A DNA stretch of 64,000 nt from Planctomycetota bacterium (GTDB lineage Bacteria; Planctomycetota; Phycisphaerae; Phycisphaerales; SM1A02), in contig QWPV01000004.1 of the NCBI GenBank assembly GCA_003671055.1, positions 1 to 64,000 on the forward strand. The letters are read 5' to 3'. Position numbers and translations under genes: made by a program. Shown in pieces: positions 27,299 to 35,871 of this stretch (the stretch's first letter is position 1; every line of letters starts with the position of its first letter). The notes under the pieces were generated by a model. The model was not told the DNA's origin. It did not search any database and saw only the letters and a list, made by a program, of their open reading frames with translations.

Positions 27299-28210
27299 TC
27301 AGGCGCGAGTATCGCACTCATTCTCGTCAGCAACGCGACACTCGCGCACACTTGGCGATGCGCGGGTCCACTCGCTGCCTTCAACGTCTCCGCCGTCCGC
27401 GTATGCGAGCAATGCCGCTGATGCATCACCTGTTTGTTCCGCCGAGTTCTGCGAGGACACACACTCGACAACCACGTCTTCCGTCGCAGCATGCGAAGCA
27501 ACCTCAACAAGCGAGGGGATACTCTCGCTCGATGAGTGCTTCAGTTCCTGCTTCAATTCGACATCACCACTCACACGCGAATCCATGCATTCACGGCCTT
27601 CGCGGCCTTCACGCTGGCGCTTACGGCCACTGAACTCCGTTTCCGGGCCCACAAAGAGCCCGATGAACAGGAGAAACGTTCCGATACCGAGAATCCAGAG
27701 TCGTCGTGGTCCGCTCGCGAGCCGCGAGAGCAGCGTGTCGGGCGCAGGTTGGGCGGGCGCGACAGCCAGCGGCACGGACGCGTCGATCCACTCGACGACC
27801 GTGTCGTTCATGCTCTCAGAAAGCATCAGTGACTCTGCACCCGCCTCCTTCAGATTCAGTTGGCTCGCGGCAAGTCGGCGCAAAACGCGCTCGTCACCCT
27901 GCTGTACGTCTTGAAGAAATCGATCGTACGCAGCGAGGCGCTCGAAAGCCTGCTGTTCCCTCGCTTGGTGGTACTGCACGAGCCCCTTGAGGTCGTGCAG
28001 TTCGTGCTGCGCGGGGATCAGCAATCCGGAAACTAACAACGCCAGACCGGCAATGACAAATGGCCAGCCGGCGTCGAAACGGAAGAGTGGAATCACGCGA
28101 GACACGACGCTTGATCTATCGACGCGAACGCTTCTCGCACTCAAATGGAACGAAATCATCACCGCACCGCTCGATCGAACGAAGTCGTCACTCAGTTTCA
28201 TCAGGTGCAT
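27299..28210 (-). CDS. two-span membrane protein, unknown
   Basis: 303 residues. Two hydrophobic segments (FVIAGLALLVSGLLIP at about 50-66 and LWILGIGTFLLFIGLFVG at about 170-188) enclose a roughly 100-residue helical, charged segment (LKGLVQYHQAREQQAFERL), likely periplasmic and coiled-coil-like. The C-terminal 110 residues are hydrophilic and acidic-polar, probably disordered. No domain recognised. Start may be MHLMKLSDDF (28210) or MKLSDDF (28201). It is divergent from the chemotaxis operon with 138 bp between, so shared regulation is possible but unproven. Confidence 0.65.
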   Translation of the reverse strand: MHLMKLSDDFVRSSGAVMISFHLSARSVRVDRSSVVSRVIPLFRFDAGWPFVIAGLALLVSGLLIPAQHELHDLKGLVQYHQAREQQAFERLAAYDRFLQDVQQGDERVLRRLAASQLNLKEAGAESLMLSESMNDTVVEWIDASVPLAVAPAQPAPDTLLSRLASGPRRLWILGIGTFLLFIGLFVGPETEFSGRKRQREGREGRECMDSRVSGDVELKQELKHSSSESIPSLVEVASHAATEDVVVECVSSQNSAEQTGDASAALLAYADGGDVEGSEWTRASPSVRECRVADENECDTRA

Positions 28211-28348
28211 TCCCTAATCGAGCGCGCGTTACGAACCGCACTGCATCGATGCCCTTGGTGAGCCGATGCCGGATGCGCAGGGCGTTGCATTCTGCTCCCT
28301 GTGTTCGCTGAGGCGACCTTCCGATCCCCTTCTGACAAAGCACGCACT

Positions 28349-30889
28349 ATGAGTCTTCGCCAATCCATCGACCAAGCGGCAAAGGCGGTCATGCTCTCCG
28401 ACGCGCGTGATCTTCCTGGACTCGTCGCGCTCCAGGATCTCCTTCAAATCATCATGCGCGAAGCGGAATTGCGGCACGTTCCAACCGCCGCCAGTTGCTC
28501 CGCAGACGCAGTAGAGCTCGTCGAACAAATCGTGCTCCGGCAAGTCGCGGATGTGGAACTCGCCTTCAGCCGACTGACGGAAGCAATTTCGCGCCTCGAT
28601 GAATCGACGACGGAAGATGGACGATGCGCCGTCGCTCCGGGTGCGTACACGGATGCTCGGAGCAGCGTCGATCGCGATCTGATCGCCGCGTGGGTTTCCA
28701 GTTGCGAGACCACGCTCCCTGAACTCGAGCATCTCGCTGTCGGTTGCGAAGATGTCGCCCACGCAGGCGACGCGCTTCCCGACCTCAAGCGCCGCATCCA
28801 CACATTCAAAGGTGAGTGCGGCGTCCTCAGCCTCGATCGCGCGCAGCGTCTATGCCACGACACTGAAACCTACATCGAAGAAGAACTCGAGCGTGGCCGC
28901 TTCCCCGTCGACGCGGTGCTCTCGCTCGCGGACTGGCTTCGTTCGCTCATGGCAGCACTCGCACATGATCCGTGCGCTGCGGAGCCGGATGATGCGTTCG
29001 CGCGAACTGCGCTGCATGGGGATGGTGAGCCGAGCGCACGCGTCGAAGCAGCAGAAGTGCAAAGCGTCGTGGTGAACGAGACGACCGATGGCGACGAACT
29101 CATCGTCCTCAACTTCGATGCGGCCGATGACAACCTTTCTGATTTCGTTGGTGAAGCGAAAGAGCATCTTGCGAACGCGGAGAGTGCAGTCCTTCAACTC
29201 GAAAAATCCTCTGCCGATCCAGAGCACGTCAATGTCATCTTCCGCGCGTTCCACACGATCAAGGGAGTTGCGGGATTCATGAATCTCGTGCCCGTCGTGC
29301 GATGCGCGCACGCTGCGGAGTGCCTGCTTGATCGAGTTCGAAGTGGTCGCCGAGCGCTCGATACCACTGTGCTTGATCTTGTGTTGGTCTCGTCTGATGT
29401 GCTCGGTCAACTCATCGCGGGAATTACTGGCGGACCTCTTCCCACTCGCCGCGCTGTCGAAGGGCTCATCGCACGACTCGAAGCAGCAAGCGAGAATATT
29501 GAAGTTGCGAAGTCGAGTGCATCGGAGCCACCAGTCAGTGCATCCGTCGCAAAGAACGACGCATCAACCCTGATGCCGCCGACTGAGGATGCGCTCCATC
29601 CAATTCCAGCAGCAACGGATCCATCCGCGCGCGTGACGGCGATGCGCAGGGGTGATCAGACTGTAAAGGTCTCAACCATGCGCCTCGATAGCCTCGTGAA
29701 CGAGGTTGGAGAGCTTGTCATCGCACAACTGATGGTGATGCAAGACCCCGCCATCAGCGCAGTGGTCGATCAACGTCTCCAGCGCAACCTCTCGCACCTT
29801 GGCAAAATCGTCCGTGACCTGCAAGAGACATCCATGTCACTTCGCATGGTGACGCTCAAAGCGACGTTTCAAAAAATGGCGCGACTCGTGCGCGACGTTG
29901 CGCATAAAGCTGGCAAGAAAGTGCAACTCGTCGTTGAAGGCGAGGATGTTGAACTCGATCGCAATGTGGTGGAAGAGATCGGCGACCCGCTCGTGCACAT
30001 GATTCGCAATGCATGCGATCACGGCATTGAATGCGCTGCGGATCGCCGCGCCGTGGGCAAAGATGAAACCGGAACGCTCACCCTGCGCGCGTTTCACTCC
30101 GGCGGATCTATTGTGATTGAAGTTGTGGATGATGGACGCGGGCTCAACCGCGAGCGCATCCTGAAAAAGTGCGTTGAACGCGGGCTTCTCGATGTTTCGC
30201 GCAATCCAGCCGACATTCCCGACGCTGAAGTGTGGAACTATGTGTTCCTCCCAGGATTCTCCACCGCGGAAAAAGTCACCGACATCTCGGGCCGCGGCGT
30301 CGGCATGGATGTCGTGCGACGCAACATCGAAGCGCTGCGAGGCAACGTCGAAATCTCTTCTATGCCTGGTGAAGGCTCTGTCTTCAGCATGCGTCTCCCT
30401 CTCACGATGGCGATCATTGATGGCATGGTCGTGCGCGTTGGAACGCAGCGCTACGTCATCCCGACACTCAGTATTGAGCGCAGCTTCCGCCCCGTTGAGA
30501 ACGATCTCACGATTGTCTTCGGCAGAGGCGAGCTCGTGCGCGTCGGCGAACAACACTTGGCGATTCACCGACTCAACCGAGTCTTCGGTGTGCAAGAAGG
30601 AGTCGATGATCTCTTCGAGGGACTTCTCCTCGTGCTCGAATCCGGTAAGCGACGCGCATGCGTCTTCGTCGATGAAATCCTCGGTCAACAACAAGTCGTC
30701 ATCAAAACGCTTGGAGCTCGCGAGGCACTGCGCGGGGTTTCTGGTGGCGCGATTCTCGGGGATGGTCGCGTAGCGCTCATCGTCGATGTCGGTGGTCTTC
30801 TCGAAGAGGCAGCCTCGCACGGTCACGACCGCGCCGAACGCAACGGAATGCAAGTACACGGAAAGTCATCTCAAGGAGCACAGTCATGA
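28349..30889 (+). CDS. cheA: chemotaxis histidine kinase CheA with two HPt domains
   Basis: 846 residues. Two phosphotransfer domains are visible: RRIHTFKGECGVL (His about 151) and RAFHTIKGVAGFM (His about 302). A variable linker follows, then the dimerisation helix (RLDSLVNEVGELVIAQ), the HATPase domain (N box HMIRNACDHGIE, G1 DDGRG, G2 GRGVGMDVV) and a C-terminal CheW-like SH3 pair (VRVGTQRYVIPTLSIERSF). It phosphorylates CheY and CheB on signals from receptors in the membrane arrays. The common CheA has one HPt; the extra one resembles the multi-HPt kinases of twitching-motility systems, but other explanations exist. ATG 28349 is chosen over an in-frame GTG at 28301. Overlaps cheW (ATGA). 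Confidence 0.95.
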   Translation: MSLRQSIDQAAKAVMLSDARDLPGLVALQDLLQIIMREAELRHVPTAASCSADAVELVEQIVLRQVADVELAFSRLTEAISRLDESTTEDGRCAVAPGAYTDARSSVDRDLIAAWVSSCETTLPELEHLAVGCEDVAHAGDALPDLKRRIHTFKGECGVLSLDRAQRLCHDTETYIEEELERGRFPVDAVLSLADWLRSLMAALAHDPCAAEPDDAFARTALHGDGEPSARVEAAEVQSVVVNETTDGDELIVLNFDAADDNLSDFVGEAKEHLANAESAVLQLEKSSADPEHVNVIFRAFHTIKGVAGFMNLVPVVRCAHAAECLLDRVRSGRRALDTTVLDLVLVSSDVLGQLIAGITGGPLPTRRAVEGLIARLEAASENIEVAKSSASEPPVSASVAKNDASTLMPPTEDALHPIPAATDPSARVTAMRRGDQTVKVSTMRLDSLVNEVGELVIAQLMVMQDPAISAVVDQRLQRNLSHLGKIVRDLQETSMSLRMVTLKATFQKMARLVRDVAHKAGKKVQLVVEGEDVELDRNVVEEIGDPLVHMIRNACDHGIECAADRRAVGKDETGTLTLRAFHSGGSIVIEVVDDGRGLNRERILKKCVERGLLDVSRNPADIPDAEVWNYVFLPGFSTAEKVTDISGRGVGMDVVRRNIEALRGNVEISSMPGEGSVFSMRLPLTMAIIDGMVVRVGTQRYVIPTLSIERSFRPVENDLTIVFGRGELVRVGEQHLAIHRLNRVFGVQEGVDDLFEGLLLVLESGKRRACVFVDEILGQQQVVIKTLGAREALRGVSGGAILGDGRVALIVDVGGLLEEAASHGHDRAERNGMQVHGKSSQGAQS

Positions 30890-31461
30890 GCATTGTCGAT
30901 CGCCCCAGCAGCACATCACCCGCAACCACACCTACTAATCAAGGCGTGCGCAAACATCGCGACGCGAACGAACACAAGTTCCTTTCGTTCTGCCTCGGCA
31001 CGGAAACATACGGTGTCGAGATTCTCAAAGTCCGCGAAATCATCGGACTTCTCGCGATCACTCCCCTTCCGCAAACGCCTCCGTATGTGCGCGGCGTGAT
31101 GAATCTACGAGGCAGGATCATCCCTGTCATCGACCTGCGATTGCGCTTTGCGCTTCCCGCAGTTGAAGCGACGAAGGAAACCTGCGTGATCGTGCTTGAG
31201 AGCACCGACAGCGAGGGCGAGCAAACTGTCATGGGCGCAGTCGTGGACAGCGTGCGCGAAGTGCAAGATATTCCACCGTCTGCGATCGAGCCACCGCCAG
31301 AGTTCGGATGCGAGATTCCTCTCGGTTACATCCAGGGCATGGGCAAGGTGAAGGACAAAGTCATTCTCTTGCTCGAGATCGCTGAGGTTGTTGGTTCGCG
31401 CGAGCGACAGCAAATCGCACAGGCCGCCGCGGCTGCGGCTTCAAGCCGCGCCGCTGCATGA
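30886..31461 (+). CDS. cheW: chemotaxis coupling protein CheW
   Basis: 191 residues. Single CheW domain: FLSFCLGTETYGVEILKVREI, TPLPQTPPYVRGVMNLRGRIIPVIDLR and the closing strand IPLGYIQGMGKVKDKVILLL. It couples receptors to CheA in the array. The N-terminal 27 residues and the Ala-rich C-terminal tail (AAAAAASSRAAA) are extensions. Ribosome site AAGGAG is 8 nt upstream, and the start overlaps the cheA stop. Confidence 0.95.
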   Translation: MSIVDRPSSTSPATTPTNQGVRKHRDANEHKFLSFCLGTETYGVEILKVREIIGLLAITPLPQTPPYVRGVMNLRGRIIPVIDLRLRFALPAVEATKETCVIVLESTDSEGEQTVMGAVVDSVREVQDIPPSAIEPPPEFGCEIPLGYIQGMGKVKDKVILLLEIAEVVGSRERQQIAQAAAAAASSRAAA

Positions 31462-31515
31462 AGTTTGTCGCAGCGCTCTAAGGACAGCACACAGTGATTG
31501 CATGAGGTACTTCGA

Positions 31516-32346
31516 ATGTTTGACACACTGACAGGTTCACTTTTCGAACGCATCACGCGGCTTGCGCGAGCCCGCTGGGGACTTTCGTTGACGGAACGAA
31601 AGTTCTCGCTTGTGCAGAATCGACTCACGAGTCATCTGCGCAAATCAGGCGGAACAATTGAGGAGTGGGTGCAACGGATCGAGAAGAGCCCCTCTGAGTC
31701 GGACATGCTGTTGTTCTTTGACATCCTCTCCACGAATGTCACGAGCTTCTTCCGCGACTCCACGCACTTCGATTTTCTCGAACGCGAATTGTGGACGCCA
31801 CTCGCGCGCGGCCAGCGCACTGCTGCTGGCCGCAAGATTCGATTCTGGAGCGCCGCTTGTTCGACCGGAGCGGAGCCCTACTCCATTGCGATGCAAGCAC
31901 TCGAATTGCTACCACCAGAGCAGCGTTGGGACGTGAAGGTCATAGGCAGCGACCTCTCGAGCAAGGCGCTTGCTGCTGCTCGCGCTGGAGTATTTCCCGA
32001 GAGTCAACTCGCAGGTCTCTCGCCCGAACGGCGCAAGCGTTGGCTCACGCCGTCGCCGAAATCTTCCGAACCTGAGTGGAGCATCCGTCCTGAAGTGCGC
32101 GCACTTGTGGAGTTCCGTCAACACAACCTCATGGACCCGCCGCACGCAATAGGTGGGCCATTCGATTGCATCATGCTGCGCAACTGCATGATTTACTTCG
32201 ACCGTGAGACACGCGAGGAAGTCGTGCATCGCATGCACTCCATGCTCAAGCCTAGTGCGTGGCTCATCGTCGGAAGTGCCGAGACGCTGTCGTCGCTCAA
32301 GGTGCCGTTCAAAACAACTGCCGCAAGTATCTACACGAAGGAGTGA
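31516..32346 (+). CDS. cheR: chemoreceptor methyltransferase CheR
   Basis: 276 residues. It transfers methyl from SAM to receptor glutamates. The N-terminal helical domain (GLSLTERKFSLVQNRLTSHL) is followed by the SAM-binding core: RFWSAACSTGAEPYSIAM (motif I), VIGSDLSSKALAAARAG, FRQHNLMDPP and FDCIMLRNCMIYFDRETREE, the CheR signature. ATG 31516 has GAGG 8 nt upstream and is preferred over an in-frame TTG at 31498. Confidence 0.95.
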   Translation: MFDTLTGSLFERITRLARARWGLSLTERKFSLVQNRLTSHLRKSGGTIEEWVQRIEKSPSESDMLLFFDILSTNVTSFFRDSTHFDFLERELWTPLARGQRTAAGRKIRFWSAACSTGAEPYSIAMQALELLPPEQRWDVKVIGSDLSSKALAAARAGVFPESQLAGLSPERRKRWLTPSPKSSEPEWSIRPEVRALVEFRQHNLMDPPHAIGGPFDCIMLRNCMIYFDRETREEVVHRMHSMLKPSAWLIVGSAETLSSLKVPFKTTAASIYTKE

Positions 32347-32355
32347 GCTCGGTTT

Positions 32356-32889
32356 ATGCCACCTCCCCGATCTGACACGGTTCCTTTTCTCGCCGCTAAT
32401 GCCGATCGCATCACGGTCGGCGTCGCAGACTTGCAGACAAGCAAGGACGCATCGCGCACGATCATCACCTATGCACTTGGATCGTGTATCGGGGTCACGG
32501 TGTGGGATCCCATCTTGCGCGCTGGAGGCATGCTGCATTTCATGCTTCCCGAAGCGGCGATCAGCCAACTACGCGCTGCGGAAAACCCATCCATGTTTGG
32601 CGACACTGGATTTCCAATGCTTCTCGATCGCGTCCTCGCACTCGGTGCGCGACGCGAACGGCTCATCATCTGCGCAGCGGGTGGTGCAGAAGTCCTTGCT
32701 GACGAGGGGCACTTCCGCATCGGGAGTCGAAATCGAACGCTGCTTCGAAAGTTGTTGTGGAAGCACGGCATGCTTCTCTCTGCGGATGACACCGGTGGCT
32801 CGCACAGCAGGACGCTCTCGCTCCGACTCGCCGATGGTTCCATTATCGTGAGAAGTCAGGGAAAGGAGCGTGCATTGTGGCCGAGCTAA
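32356..32889 (+). CDS. cheD: chemoreceptor glutamine deamidase CheD
   Basis: 177 residues. The Cys-His-Thr catalytic set is visible: Cys in YALGSCIGVTVWDP, His in GGMLHFMLP, and Thr in DDTGGSHSRTLSL. CheD deamidates receptor glutamines and, in systems with CheC/CheX, is controlled by it. Nine bases after cheR; its end overlaps the HDOD gene by 13 bp. Confidence 0.92.
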   Translation: MPPPRSDTVPFLAANADRITVGVADLQTSKDASRTIITYALGSCIGVTVWDPILRAGGMLHFMLPEAAISQLRAAENPSMFGDTGFPMLLDRVLALGARRERLIICAAGGAEVLADEGHFRIGSRNRTLLRKLLWKHGMLLSADDTGGSHSRTLSLRLADGSIIVRSQGKERALWPS

Positions 32890-33752
32890 TGCAACTTAGT
32901 TCAAAGGAAGCGCGCGCACTCGTTGCACACATCGAAGGATTACCCGCGATGCCAGCAGCCGCAATGCGACTGCTGTCTGCGATCGGGCGCGATCTCGACT
33001 TCACGCAAATCGATCACATCGTGCGCAGTGATGAAGCGATCGCCGCGCGTGTGCTGCGCATTGCAAACTCCGTTGTCTACAACCCACGCGGCGGGACGGT
33101 GATGTTGCCTGACGCTGTTCGTCGCCTCGGGACGAGAGCTCTCGTGCGCATTGCGATGGAAACTGAAATCGGTGGGCTTCTCGCCGAAGGTGGACGCGCG
33201 TATGGCATGCGGCGCGGCGACTTGAGCGAGGCTGCAGTCGGAGGTGCGATCGCCGCGGGGCTCATCGCCAAACGCGTCAGCGCCGATGAAGGTCTCTGTT
33301 TCGCGGGCGCATTGCTTCGCGACGTTGGCAAGATTGTGATTGATTCACTCGCTGGTCCAGCCGCACTCGATGCGCTCGCGGATCGAAGCGAGGGTCTTCC
33401 ATTTCTCGAATGTGAGCATGCGCAGTTCGGCGCGGATCACGCTGAACTCGGCGCAGCGCTCGCACAGCAATGGAAACTTCCTGATTCGATGGCGCGATTG
33501 ATTCGACTGCATCACACGCCGCCGCAAGATCCGCCGGATCTCGCGTGTGATGTCGTGCACGCAGCCGATTGGGTAGCACGATTTGCTGGGCTTGGACTAG
33601 GTGCGGATGGAATGATGTATCCATTTGATAGTGGCGCGCGAGTGAGGCTCGGCCTTACGCGTGCCGATCTCGAACCACTTGTCATCGCTGTGCTCACCGA
33701 AACCACACAGCAGCGCACGGCAGCGAAAGCTGCCTTTGGGAGAACCACATGA
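32877..33752 (+). CDS. HDOD-domain signalling protein
   Basis: 291 residues. HDOD domain with the start LPAMPAAAMRLLSAIG, AARVLRIANSVVYN and LPDAVRRLGTRALVRIAME; residues 100-210 keep a helical HD-like core with ALLRDVGKIVIDSL and LGAALAQQWKLPDSMARLIRLHH, but the metal HD pair is not intact, as in HDOD proteins generally. HDOD proteins act in signalling networks without clear enzyme activity. The GTG start at 32877 has AAGGAG 8 nt upstream inside cheD. Embedded in the che operon and overlapping the CheY-like gene (ATGA). Confidence 0.88.
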   Translation: MAELMQLSSKEARALVAHIEGLPAMPAAAMRLLSAIGRDLDFTQIDHIVRSDEAIAARVLRIANSVVYNPRGGTVMLPDAVRRLGTRALVRIAMETEIGGLLAEGGRAYGMRRGDLSEAAVGGAIAAGLIAKRVSADEGLCFAGALLRDVGKIVIDSLAGPAALDALADRSEGLPFLECEHAQFGADHAELGAALAQQWKLPDSMARLIRLHHTPPQDPPDLACDVVHAADWVARFAGLGLGADGMMYPFDSGARVRLGLTRADLEPLVIAVLTETTQQRTAAKAAFGRTT

Positions 33753-34150
33753 ACCCGCCGCTCACTTGTCATGTCCTCATCGTCGACGACTCTCCAATTC
33801 TGAGAGCCGCGATTAAGAAAGTCGTTCGACTCGCTGGAGTTCAGCCAGAACGGATCTTCGAAGCAGGCAATGGTCGCGAAGCACTCGATGTGATGTCGAG
33901 CGTGTGGGTCGATCTTGTGCTGCTCGACCTCAATATGCCCGTCATGGATGGCGAAGCATTTGCGAAAGAACTTCGCGAACACTCCGATCTCGCGGATGTC
34001 GCCGTTGTTGTTGTTTCAACCGAAGCAAACCGCGCACGACTCGAGCGCATGCGCGAGTACGGCGTGCGTCACACGTTGCGCAAACCATTCGAACCCGAAG
34101 AACTCTGCCGACTGATCACCGAAGTTCTCGGTGTGGCGACTGACCGCTGA
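33749..34150 (+). CDS. cheY: single-domain response regulator, CheY-like
   Basis: 133 residues, one receiver domain. The acidic pair is IVDDS, the phospho-acceptor is Asp in LLDLNMPVMDGE, the Ser/Thr is in VVVVSTEAN, and the Lys is in LRKPFEPEEL. No output domain, so it likely binds a motor or pilus component after phosphorylation by CheA. Overlaps the HDOD gene by 4 bp. Confidence 0.9.
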   Translation: MNPPLTCHVLIVDDSPILRAAIKKVVRLAGVQPERIFEAGNGREALDVMSSVWVDLVLLDLNMPVMDGEAFAKELREHSDLADVAVVVVSTEANRARLERMREYGVRHTLRKPFEPEELCRLITEVLGVATDR

Positions 34151-34176
34151 AGCTCACTTCCACGCTGGAGTACATC

Positions 34177-34638
34177 ATGCCTGAACCGACGCCCGATTCT
34201 AAGAATGTCCTTCATCCTGACGCCACGATGCTCGCTCGGATCACCATCGACGCGCTCGAACGCACTGCGTTCGTACTCGCAGATCCAGCCGATGATCCAC
34301 AGGCACTCCCTCCCATTTCGACGACCGCGAGCATCGACTACTCCGGCCCTTGCAATGGAGGCATCGACCTTGTCGCGAGTGCTGGATTCGGCCGAAATCT
34401 CGCCGCAAGTTTGCTCGGATGCGAGCCCTCCGAAGTGAGTGACTCCACTGCTGCCGAAGCGGTGCGTGAACTCGCGAACATCGTAGGTGGCTCGATGATT
34501 CTCGAACTCGGCGGCACAAATTGCTGCTACTCACTCGGCCTTCCGCGCACATCAGCTTCGCCGCGCAAAAACTTGGTGGAAAGTTGCGTCCTCAACGCCG
34601 AAGGCGAACGACTCGAAGTCCATGTCATCGCTGCCTAG
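34177..34638 (+). CDS. CheX/CheC-like CheY-phosphate phosphatase
   Basis: 153 residues. The family motif E-x-x-N lies in VRELANIVGGSMILELGG, with a preceding GCEPSEVSDSTAAEA helix, which matches CheX/CheC/FliY phosphatases. CheX normally dimerises and dephosphorylates CheY-P. Only one E-x-x-N is visible, as in CheX. Position between CheY and CheB fits signal termination. GGAG 7 nt upstream of the ATG. Confidence 0.8.
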   Translation: MPEPTPDSKNVLHPDATMLARITIDALERTAFVLADPADDPQALPPISTTASIDYSGPCNGGIDLVASAGFGRNLAASLLGCEPSEVSDSTAAEAVRELANIVGGSMILELGGTNCCYSLGLPRTSASPRKNLVESCVLNAEGERLEVHVIAA

Positions 34639-34665
34639 TGCCTGCGATTGTTCGAGAAACCGCCG

Positions 34666-35802
34666 ATGCCCAACGCACGAATCATCATTGTTGACGACAG
34701 CGCCGTGGTGCGCCAAGTGTTGCGCAACCAACTCGTGCGCCACGAAGGCATCGAGGTTGTCGCGACCGCTGCAGATCCCTTCGATGCACGAGAGAAAATC
34801 CTCGCGCTCAATCCGGACTGCGTGATCCTCGATCTCGAAATGCCCAAAATGGATGGGCTCACGTTCCTTCGGAAGTTGATGAAATTTCATCCCGTGCCCG
34901 TGATTGTCTGTTCCTCACTCACGCCGAAAGGTTGCTCGCTCGCCGTCGATTGTCTCGAGGCTGGCGCGTTTGAAGTTGTCTCCAAGCCAGGCGGAAACTT
35001 TAGCGTGGGCGAAGTTGCCGCTCGGCTTGCCGAGCTCGTGCGTGTCGCGGCATCAAGCCGCGCACGCACGGCTCGGCTCCTCTCGCCGCAAGGCGCGAAT
35101 GCGCTGTCGCTCGGGATGACCGCAACTCCTGCGCCGTCAATCGCAACCACGCTTCGTGCAACAGGGCCAGTGCTGCAGCAATCGCGCGGAGGAACCGATC
35201 GATTGATTGCGATTGGAACTTCAACGGGCGGAACCGAAGCGCTCCGCGTCGTGCTCTCTGAACTTACGCAGGACACGCCGGGGATCGTCATGGTGCAACA
35301 CATGCCCGAAGGCTTCACGAAAGCATTCGCAGATCGGCTGAACACACTGTGCCGAATCGAAGTGAAGGAAGCGGAGGACGGTGATGTCGTGCAAACGGGA
35401 CGCGCGCTCCTTGCGCCAGGAAATCGTCACATGCGTGTCGCGCGTGAAGGAACTCGTTGGGTTGTCCGCGTCGCCGATGGACCACGCGTGCTTCGGCATA
35501 AGCCATCCGTTGAAGTGCTCTTCGAAAGTGCTGCGCAAGTTGCTGGCGCGCGCGCGATGGGGTTGATCATGACCGGCATGGGCGGCGATGGTGCAACGGG
35601 GTTGCTCTCGATGCGCCGCGCGGGTGCTGTCACTGTTGCGCAAGACGAACAGAGTTGCGTGGTATTCGGCATGCCACGCGAAGCAATTCGTTGCGGCGCA
35701 GTACAAGTTGTCGCCCCGCTCGATCGCATTGCGAAACTCATCGCCGACTACACCGCCATGCGGCTTGTCGCCGAACCCAGCGCAGTCGTGACCGCCGCAT
35801 AA
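34666..35802 (+). CDS. cheB: chemotaxis methylesterase/deamidase CheB
   Basis: 378 residues. The receiver domain (IIIVDDSAVVRQ, Asp in VILDLEMPKMDGL) is followed by a linker and the methylesterase domain with catalytic Ser in GTSTGGTEAL, His in QHMPEGFT and Asp in MTGMGGDGATGLL. Phospho-CheB removes receptor methyl groups. ATG 34666 is preferred over TTG 34648. Last gene of the operon. Confidence 0.95.
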   Translation: MPNARIIIVDDSAVVRQVLRNQLVRHEGIEVVATAADPFDAREKILALNPDCVILDLEMPKMDGLTFLRKLMKFHPVPVIVCSSLTPKGCSLAVDCLEAGAFEVVSKPGGNFSVGEVAARLAELVRVAASSRARTARLLSPQGANALSLGMTATPAPSIATTLRATGPVLQQSRGGTDRLIAIGTSTGGTEALRVVLSELTQDTPGIVMVQHMPEGFTKAFADRLNTLCRIEVKEAEDGDVVQTGRALLAPGNRHMRVAREGTRWVVRVADGPRVLRHKPSVEVLFESAAQVAGARAMGLIMTGMGGDGATGLLSMRRAGAVTVAQDEQSCVVFGMPREAIRCGAVQVVAPLDRIAKLIADYTAMRLVAEPSAVVTAA

Positions 35803-35841
35803 AAAGACGACGCACGCGAATGTATGCATTCGCGTGCGTCG
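35801..35841 (-). terminator. terminator between cheB and mdh
   Basis: A perfect 15-bp stem (35808-35822 with 35827-35841, loop TATG). On the minus strand TCTTTTT follows, serving mdh; in the plus direction it lies 5 bp after the cheB stop but lacks a T tract, so it may stop cheB transcripts only weakly. Confidence 0.85.
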
Positions 35842-35871
35842 AAAATCACTTGCTTGACGAAAGGTTACGGC

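Noticed and set aside
26850-27914. 354-codon plus-strand frame
   Set aside because: Lies opposite dprA and the membrane protein, which have stronger coding signals; read as a shadow.
28211-28348. Sigma-28 type promoter for the che operon
   Set aside because: GCCGATGC at 28262 is too far from the consensus and no partner TAAA element was found.
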